DNA of 11,492 nt from JAAZFF01 sp964405775 (GTDB lineage Bacteria > Verrucomicrobiota > Kiritimatiellia > RFP12 > UBA3636): assembly GCA_964405775.1 (NCBI GenBank), contig CAYOPG010000072.1, positions 1-11,492 on the forward strand. The letters run 5' to 3'. Positions 6,522 to 11,492 of this stretch are shown piece after piece. Within the stretch, counting starts at the first letter, position 1; each line of letters starts with the position of its first letter. The notes beneath the pieces were generated by a model, which was not told where the DNA came from, did no database searches, and saw only the letters and a list, made by a program, of their open reading frames with translations. Both the position numbers and the translations under genes were made by a program.

Positions 6522-9500
6522 TTACGGCTCAGGCTGAAGCTCGATGCTGAACATGTTGCGGCCGGGATCGAGCTTGAACTTTTTCACTGGCACTTCGGCA
6601 CCAGTTATAAGGTTCGTAATCTTGGCGATCGGGCGTTTTGTCTCGAGTTTGACTGCGCCGAGCTTGTCTTTAGCACCATAAGGTATTATGCAGAGCGTAT
6701 AAGCTCCATCGATTTCCACAACGCCCCAGTCGAACCCCACCATTGCGTTGGGATCGTCCTTGGCAACATCGGATGGCACCAGACGCACTGCATCGTCTAT
6801 CTTGTTGTCGGCTATGTACTTCTTGAGCACCTTGTAGTAGGCGTGACGGCGCGGGCCGCTGTCGAGCATGCTATCACGGAGAACCGTTCCGCCATCGAGC
6901 ACAGGCTCATAGAGGCTTTCGATCTGGTCGATGCAGATGACCTTGCCCTTGCCGACTTCGTAGATGCGAGCACCCTCGACATACACCTCGCCGCCCTCGC
7001 TAATTACGAGTTCCGAAGCATCGCGTTTATCGCCGTATTCGTTCGTGGCGAAGCCGCCCTTCGTCGTGATCAGCATGCCGCCGCCCTTGACCCACTTTAG
7101 GATTGCAGCATATGTCGAATCCTTGAGGTAGTTGCTTTCGCCTGCGAGCAGTATTTTGTGGTTCTTGAGTTCACCCTTGCTTATGCGGGACTCGGTTGCA
7201 TAGAACGGCTGGAGACCAAGCATGAAATGAGGACCTGCAATCTCTGAGCGCAGGCGAACCATGCTTATGTCGCTACGGCGTTCGACCACATCTGGGAAGA
7301 GCGTTGCTATCGGCTTGTCCCTCATGACGAGCGAGTGCATGTGCGGCACCATCAGTCGCTGGATATCCAGCCCGGAGAACGTAAGTGCGTCCATGGACTG
7401 AGCATTGCCGATGGAGTCAGAAAAGTTGAAGTTTGACGTCCAGCACCACCAGTTGCCGTTTGCAAGACCATGGAGAGCGAGACGCCAGACCTGATGGTCG
7501 ACGACAGCTTTCCCGCCGTACCCTATGTGAACTTCCGTATTCGAGAGCGGCTTCTCCGGATAGAGCGAGCGGCAGAAATCCAGGAAGGCTATGTCGCGGT
7601 CACCCGCGCTGCCGTCGTGTCCGGCTATATCATAGATGTTCTGGAGGCGCTCCATGTTGAACGAATGCAACGACGCCGCCATGAACTTGGTGTGTGCTGG
7701 CATTCTCCGGTTGTATTTCTTAGCGGTTTTGTGGAGCATCGAGAAGAAGTCGACGAGGATGTCGTCACGGAACATCTGGAAGTCGTACCACGGAGCGTAG
7801 TTCGCATGGTCCGGCCATGTCTGGAGCTGTATGTCCTCGAACGCTTTGTAGTTTGTCTTCCAGCGCTGATTCAGTTTTTCGATGTTTTTGTACTTCTTTT
7901 TCATCGCGTTCGCGAAGTCAACACGGGTCATCTCGCTGTAGTTGGTATACCAAGGTTCGTTCCACAGCCAGTAGCTGTTGACACCCGGGAATTTCTTCCA
8001 GAAATCTACTTGCTCTTTGTATGCTTTATCGACCAATCCGGCCACCAGCGGGTGCTGCACAACAAACGACAGGAAGTTGTTTCCATCGTTGTTCTTCATC
8101 TCCGGGTGTTCCTGAAGGAGCTTGGATGCGCGAACATCGGCTCCGGTAAAAGAAAGATCCCGAGGGCCAGATATGTTGACGTTGACATGAACGCCATTTG
8201 TACGCCAGTACTCCATGTGGGCGATGGCTTTGTCGCGCTGCTTCTCGTCTCTAGGCACCTCGGGGCATACGGAGTTGTTTCCAAGTGCAACAACATCCGG
8301 GGTGTCACTCTCCATAAACCAGAACGTGCACGGCCCCCAGAGGAACACGGGGCGTTTGCCGTCATACCAATACCCGTCCTTGATCTTGAGCTTCTCTGGA
8401 TTGAACGAGGGAACTGTCAATTGCTTGGACGGATCTTTTAGTATCGCATTCATGTACGCCGCCCCACGCGCGTATACTTCTTCGAGATGAGCGGTGTTAT
8501 CGAGCACTCGATCCGAGAGACCCGAACCGAAGTGGCTACGGGTGGTACCGAGGAACATCTCAAGCATAGTCAAGTATGCCTTGGGATACACGGTGTCGAG
8601 TCCCGCGGCCTCCACTCGGGCGTAGAGGTTTGAGAACGAGGTGAGGTTTTTCTCAAGCTTTTTTATCGTAGCGGAGATTTCCTCAACAGGCTGAATGGTT
8701 ATGGTGTTGTCCGCTCTCGGGACGAAAATCGGGAAAGTCACGGTCTCGCCGCCCTCCGGCACGAGGCGCCCAACAAGCGAAACAAGCGGCTTGCCGACCT
8801 TTTCTGAATGAACGGCAATCCCGGTCTGACTATAACCTGCAGGGAGATCGATGTCTTTTTCGGCCAGGGGTTCGCCATTGCCCGGAGCTTCGAGAATCTG
8901 GAGCTTAGCCTTGCCCGCCGCTCCCTGATTACGCATCGAGACCGTGGCTCCGATTTCCTTGTTTAGGTAGTGATAGCTGCCGGTCTGGGCAAAGACATCG
9001 ACACCCCTGCGGCCTTTCGGCTCTTCGAAGACGAGCGTCGGGAAGTGCGCACCGCTGTATGTACCGATGAGTCCGGGCAACCACGCAAGAGAACCGCGGG
9101 CGGCGTTCGTACCATCACCATCGACATCGTGCATTCCGATGTTCATCTTTATGGGATCGCCCTTCACGGGATCGTGTGGGAGCAACGACTTCCAGGGGAT
9201 TGCAATTTCAACAAAAGTCCTCGAAGATCCATCGTCTTTCGCTTCGCGTGCCGAGTACGCGAATATCTTGAACGAGGAGAGATCGCGCGGACCATGTTGT
9301 TCCGTTACGGCACGGCGCTCTTCTTCGCTGCCGTATGAGTCCTGAACCACCTTGTAATCCATTCGCTTCTGGAGATGGGTCATGTGCACGCCGACTTTCC
9401 CGTCGGGTGCTATAACAAAACCCATGAACAGATCGTCGGGCTTGATTCGCATGCCTACGTCCTGCCACCCTACGATCAACGGCACGTCGGCGTGGGTGAA

Positions 9501-9935
9501 TGCTACATCTATGCGCGCAGGAGCCGGAGCTTTGTCGTCCCACATCTCTACACCAATGTAGAAGTTGTCATAGTCACGACCCAGCCACACCTCCGAGGCA
9601 AAGTCCTTCTCTCCACCATAATCGCCGAAGAACCACGAGGCATAACCTTCGCCCGCCAGCCGCACAGGCTTCGCTCCGCTCTTGACCCAATCGGACTTGT
9701 CTCCATCAACTCGAATCGGCTCGGCCATCCATTTAACTTCGTATTTAACCTCTTTTATGGGCACGTCAACGACGCCTTCCTGAGATTTAATGCTGATGGC
9801 GCCTGTGAGCCCGGACGCTGCTTGCCCACTCGCGTTTACCGCGGTCACAAGCCCCGCTAGCAAACATGCTGCCAGTGTGCGTTTCAAATGAAAAGCGCGT
9901 GCATTTGTATGCATGTTGTGTGTTTTTGTATTCAC
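6522..9935 (-). CDS. Large secreted GH42-like (clan GH-A) glycoside hydrolase with N-terminal CBM9-like domain
   Basis: Exported multidomain glycosidase of 1137 residues (GTG at 9935) or 1146 (ATG at 9962); numbers here are for 1146. A signal peptide covers about 27-48 (FHLKRTLAACLLAGLVTAVNA). A CBM9/DOMON-like beta domain spans about 70-315 with the classic IRVDGDKSDW start, DNFYIGVEMWDD and VEIAIPWKSL. A linker and helical region follow to about 520. A TIM barrel of clan GH-A spans about 525-865, with likely acid/base Glu669 in LWNEPW and likely nucleophile Glu810 in SNTEVHIG. A Rossmann-like domain at about 880-1015 (HKILLAGESNYL ... ILKWVKGGGMLITTKG) resembles the GH42 trimerisation domain, and a C-terminal beta domain ends the protein. 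I chose GTG because AAAGGAG precedes it at eight bases, whereas the ATG has no such site. A sigma-54 promoter lies upstream. The GH family number and substrate are unsure; beta-galactosidase-like activity is the default guess. Confidence 0.85.
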   Translation of the reverse strand: MNTKTHNMHTNARAFHLKRTLAACLLAGLVTAVNASGQAASGLTGAISIKSQEGVVDVPIKEVKYEVKWMAEPIRVDGDKSDWVKSGAKPVRLAGEGYASWFFGDYGGEKDFASEVWLGRDYDNFYIGVEMWDDKAPAPARIDVAFTHADVPLIVGWQDVGMRIKPDDLFMGFVIAPDGKVGVHMTHLQKRMDYKVVQDSYGSEEERRAVTEQHGPRDLSSFKIFAYSAREAKDDGSSRTFVEIAIPWKSLLPHDPVKGDPIKMNIGMHDVDGDGTNAARGSLAWLPGLIGTYSGAHFPTLVFEEPKGRRGVDVFAQTGSYHYLNKEIGATVSMRNQGAAGKAKLQILEAPGNGEPLAEKDIDLPAGYSQTGIAVHSEKVGKPLVSLVGRLVPEGGETVTFPIFVPRADNTITIQPVEEISATIKKLEKNLTSFSNLYARVEAAGLDTVYPKAYLTMLEMFLGTTRSHFGSGLSDRVLDNTAHLEEVYARGAAYMNAILKDPSKQLTVPSFNPEKLKIKDGYWYDGKRPVFLWGPCTFWFMESDTPDVVALGNNSVCPEVPRDEKQRDKAIAHMEYWRTNGVHVNVNISGPRDLSFTGADVRASKLLQEHPEMKNNDGNNFLSFVVQHPLVAGLVDKAYKEQVDFWKKFPGVNSYWLWNEPWYTNYSEMTRVDFANAMKKKYKNIEKLNQRWKTNYKAFEDIQLQTWPDHANYAPWYDFQMFRDDILVDFFSMLHKTAKKYNRRMPAHTKFMAASLHSFNMERLQNIYDIAGHDGSAGDRDIAFLDFCRSLYPEKPLSNTEVHIGYGGKAVVDHQVWRLALHGLANGNWWCWTSNFNFSDSIGNAQSMDALTFSGLDIQRLMVPHMHSLVMRDKPIATLFPDVVERRSDISMVRLRSEIAGPHFMLGLQPFYATESRISKGELKNHKILLAGESNYLKDSTYAAILKWVKGGGMLITTKGGFATNEYGDKRDASELVISEGGEVYVEGARIYEVGKGKVICIDQIESLYEPVLDGGTVLRDSMLDSGPRRHAYYKVLKKYIADNKIDDAVRLVPSDVAKDDPNAMVGFDWGVVEIDGAYTLCIIPYGAKDKLGAVKLETKRPIAKITNLITGAEVPVKKFKLDPGRNMFSIELQPEP

Positions 9936-9943
9936 CTGTTCAT

Positions 9944-9950
9944 CTCCTTT
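9944..9950 (-). promoter_or_regulatory. Strong Shine-Dalgarno deciding a GTG start
   Basis: AAAGGAG on the minus strand is spaced eight bases from the GTG at 9935. It lies inside the longer open frame that begins at the ATG at 9962, whose own upstream sequence (CAAAAACGAC) has no purine-rich site. This argues that translation begins at GTG and that the nine upstream codons are leader. Confidence 0.65.
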
Positions 9951-10012
9951 TGTGGTGTTCATGTCGTTTTTGAGATTGTCTGCCTATAATTTAGGTTGTT
10001 GGTTGATCGTGT

Positions 10013-10030
10013 TAGCAACTCCTGTGCCAA
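10013..10030 (-). promoter_or_regulatory. Sigma-54 (RpoN) -24/-12 promoter of the glycosidase gene
   Basis: The minus strand reads TTGGCACAGGAGTTGCTA, against the sigma-54 consensus YTGGCACG-N4-TTGCW. Only one position differs (A for the last G of the -24 block). The invariant GG and GC doublets are exactly ten bases apart. Predicted transcription start is near 10003, about 68 bases before the GTG start. Sigma-54 promoters need an enhancer-binding ATPase, so the glycosidase and the downstream esterase would be switched by a dedicated activator that is not encoded in this window. Confidence 0.7.
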
Positions 10031-10076
10031 TGACACATCCGCGTTGGAGGATTGACTTGGTCGTCCATGCGCCGAG

Positions 10077-10159
10077 GTTGACAATGTTAATCCCAGTGCA
10101 TACTAAAGAACACTTGTTTTATACACTTACTTGAAAGGACCTCACCCAGAGGTGTCAAC
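10077..10159. repeat. Inverted GTTGACA/TGTCAAC pair and ACACTT repeats upstream of the sigma-54 promoter
   Basis: GTTGACA at 10077-10083 and its reverse complement TGTCAAC at 10153-10159 are 76 bases apart, about 75 and 150 bases upstream of the predicted sigma-54 start. Between them ACACTT occurs at 10110-10115 and again at 10123-10128. The positions suit enhancer-binding sites, but seven-base matches can occur by chance. A five-base stem (ACCTC/GAGGT) with a five-base loop lies at 10139-10153. Confidence 0.2.
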
Positions 10160-10172
10160 AAAGGAATCAAAC

Positions 10173-10191
10173 CCGCGCGGTATCAGCGCGG
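10173..10191 (-). terminator. Terminator-like GC hairpin after the secreted protein gene
   Basis: On the minus strand CCGCGC and GCGCGG pair over six GC base pairs around the seven-base loop TGATACC, starting three bases after the TGA at 10194-10196. The sequence that follows is only moderately T-rich (GTTTGATTCCTTTGTTG), so termination may be partial. It separates the upstream gene from the sigma-54-controlled glycosidase. Confidence 0.5.
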
Positions 10192-10196
10192 TATCA
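10175..10196. repeat. 11-base perfect tandem duplication at a stop codon
   Basis: GCGCGGTATCA occurs at 10175-10185 and again at 10186-10196 with no gap. The second copy holds the stop codon of the secreted protein gene. Together the two copies supply the arms of the hairpin at 10173-10191. Confidence 0.85.
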
Positions 10197-11372
10197 GCGA
10201 AGCAAAAGCATTGTCTCTACCGGGTGTGAATGTATGATATGGATGCGATTTTGATTGTGGGAAGCGAATATGGCAAACCTCTCATCGTTCGTAACTTCGA
10301 AGACGCGACAGTTGCCAAGAGATGCAACACCTAGGATGTCGCATATATCTTGCGCAGTGAAATGTCTCAGTTTAGGCCCAATGACCTTACCACCGGGCTT
10401 TAGACCGTAAATCATAATGGTACCGTCGTCATAAGTAATGTAAAGATGCATTCGATCTGTCCCGACACCGCTGACCTTTACGTTCTGGAGCACTTCAAAA
10501 TAGTACCCTTTGCCGTATAACGGGTTTGTTTCCGCCGTATTTGGGAACCGGAGAAGGACGGTTTCAATCTCGTCAACGGTGTCGAATACGCACACTATTA
10601 TGTTGGTCTCAGCCCCCGCGAACTCTATGCCTCCGTAATATATGAGATCCCGCCCGTTTATGTTATAGACGTTGACGGACCAGATACCCTCGACAGAGGT
10701 GCTGTATACTGCGTTTGATGTCAGTCCGAGGCCGTCTACTGACAAATCACCCACGTTCCACTTCCAGATGCGCTCAGTTTCGCCCGGTATTATATCCCAC
10801 ATATAGTCGTTGGAATACAGGTACTTGCTGTCGTGGCTGAAATCAGCTGAATCCCAAACAACGTGGACGGACACATCATTCGATACCGCGAACACGTTCT
10901 GCGGAAAGTTGGTGTCTGTTCTGTTCCATGCTGCGCCAGTCGCAGGCAGAACGGCATGTCCCCAAAATTGGTTGTTATTGCCTTCGTACGCATTGCCGCT
11001 AATTACGACACCCAGATCCAACGAGATTGCGCCTCCCCTAAGTCCATAGCTGTATGGCCCCAGGTCGGCGTTCTGCCCGTGTGCTATAGGCAGAATGTTC
11101 GTTGTGAGCCCTTCTGCCCCCACCAAGTCTTCTACACTGTACAAATAACCAAACTCTGATGTCTTCTGGTCATACCCAGTGGTTACAAATATCAATGAGC
11201 CACTCGCATCCATATTCCAGTAATGTGGCCCGTCAAACATAGCGCCATCGGGATGCGGGATGCGCGCTTTTTCCTCCGGATGCGTCCACCATCTTGCCGC
11301 CCGCGCCGAATTAATTGTCATGAACGCCGCAATGCCGACATAAAGCAGCATATGTCCTTTGCTGTGTTTCAT
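10194..11372 (-). CDS. Secreted beta-rich protein of unknown function
   Basis: I do not recognise this family. The 392-residue product has a signal peptide (MKHSKGHMLLYVGIAAFM..., likely cut after SARA near residue 25) and no later membrane segment. The mature part opens with ARWWTHPEEK and is rich in Trp, Tyr, Gly and short beta strands. Loose repeats such as MDASGSLIFVTTGYD, FSHDSKYLYSNDYMWD, YITYDDGTIMIYGL and TNDERFAIFASHNQNRIHII look like blades of a beta-propeller. No catalytic motif or C-terminal anchor is visible, and the end (HSHPVETMLLLR) is abrupt. The frame opens at an ATG at 11402, but AAGGAG lies six bases before the ATG at 11372, the clear start. A role in binding glycans or at the cell surface is a guess from its secreted neighbours. 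No obvious sigma-70 or sigma-54 promoter is seen in the 120 bases upstream. Confidence 0.8.
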   Translation of the reverse strand: MKHSKGHMLLYVGIAAFMTINSARAARWWTHPEEKARIPHPDGAMFDGPHYWNMDASGSLIFVTTGYDQKTSEFGYLYSVEDLVGAEGLTTNILPIAHGQNADLGPYSYGLRGGAISLDLGVVISGNAYEGNNNQFWGHAVLPATGAAWNRTDTNFPQNVFAVSNDVSVHVVWDSADFSHDSKYLYSNDYMWDIIPGETERIWKWNVGDLSVDGLGLTSNAVYSTSVEGIWSVNVYNINGRDLIYYGGIEFAGAETNIIVCVFDTVDEIETVLLRFPNTAETNPLYGKGYYFEVLQNVKVSGVGTDRMHLYITYDDGTIMIYGLKPGGKVIGPKLRHFTAQDICDILGVASLGNCRVFEVTNDERFAIFASHNQNRIHIIHSHPVETMLLLR

Positions 11373-11378
11373 TGATTT

Positions 11379-11384
11379 CTCCTT
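11379..11384 (-). promoter_or_regulatory. Strong Shine-Dalgarno deciding the start of the secreted protein
   Basis: AAGGAG on the minus strand is six bases before the ATG at 11372. It lies inside the ten-codon upstream extension that begins at the ATG at 11402. The extension would place polar residues ahead of the signal peptide, which also favours the later start. Confidence 0.75.
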
Positions 11385-11492
11385 ATTTGAATTCACTAGC
11401 ATCCCATAGGCTTGATTTTAATTCAGCCACCTAGCTTGAACCCACGGCATGCTGACACCTCGTGATTCTATCAGATGAACCTTAGTATTTCA

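Noticed and set aside
6228..7100. 290-codon open frame on the plus strand
   Set aside because: It spans the junction of two well-supported minus-strand genes and is a shadow of their codon use.
7470..8441. 323-codon open frame on the plus strand
   Set aside because: It lies wholly antisense to the glycosidase barrel, whose frame has clear motifs and a full-length match; it has no family features and no ribosome binding site I can see.
10153..10158. Perfect TTGACA on the minus strand as a sigma-70 -35 box
   Set aside because: No -10 box lies 16-18 bases downstream; the nearest TATAAA is 29 bases away.

Overview
The window comes from a Gram-negative-type bacterium, most plausibly a PVC-group glycan degrader (Kiritimatiellota, Lentisphaerota or Verrucomicrobiota). 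This is an inference. It rests on a secreted sialate-O-acetylesterase-type SGNH protein, a very large secreted glycosidase with an N-terminal CBM9-like domain, an enolase with the SHSDAP active-site variant that I associate with Bacteroidetes/PVC-type enolases, and a WaaF-like glycosyltransferase that implies an outer membrane. All eight genes lie on the minus strand, so transcription runs from high to low coordinates. Coding density is high and there is no gene-free stretch over 300 bases. I see no tRNA, rRNA, CRISPR array or insertion sequence.

Region A (11372 to 6522, then to 4423) is a secretion and glycan-degradation region. It starts with a secreted beta-rich protein of unknown function (10194-11372), which ends in a small tandem duplication that also forms a terminator-like hairpin. 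Next is a 230-base intergenic region carrying an excellent match to a sigma-54 (-24/-12) promoter at 10013-10030. This drives a roughly 1137-residue secreted GH42-like clan-A glycosidase (6522-9935), followed after about 60 bases by a secreted SGNH/sialate-O-acetylesterase-type enzyme (4423-6459). Together the two enzymes look like a de-acetylating and chain-cleaving pair acting on an acetylated glycan outside the cytoplasm.

Region B (4409 to 3022) is a single housekeeping gene, enolase. It has its own near-consensus sigma-70 promoter (TTGCCA, 17 bases, TAGAAT).

Region C (2928 to 86) is a tightly packed four-gene unit: a WaaF-like GT9 glycosyltransferase, a small DMT/DUF486 four-helix membrane protein, a GtrA-like four-helix membrane protein and a class I SAM-dependent methyltransferase. 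Gaps are 7, 32 and 4 bases. The unit looks like an envelope-glycan building, translocating and modifying operon. A moderate sigma-70 promoter with a dyad over its -35 box lies in front of it.

No gene here is certainly a new system. The most interesting items are the sigma-54 control of a large CBM9/GH-A glycosidase, the unrecognised secreted protein upstream, and the compact GT9/DUF486/GtrA/methyltransferase unit.
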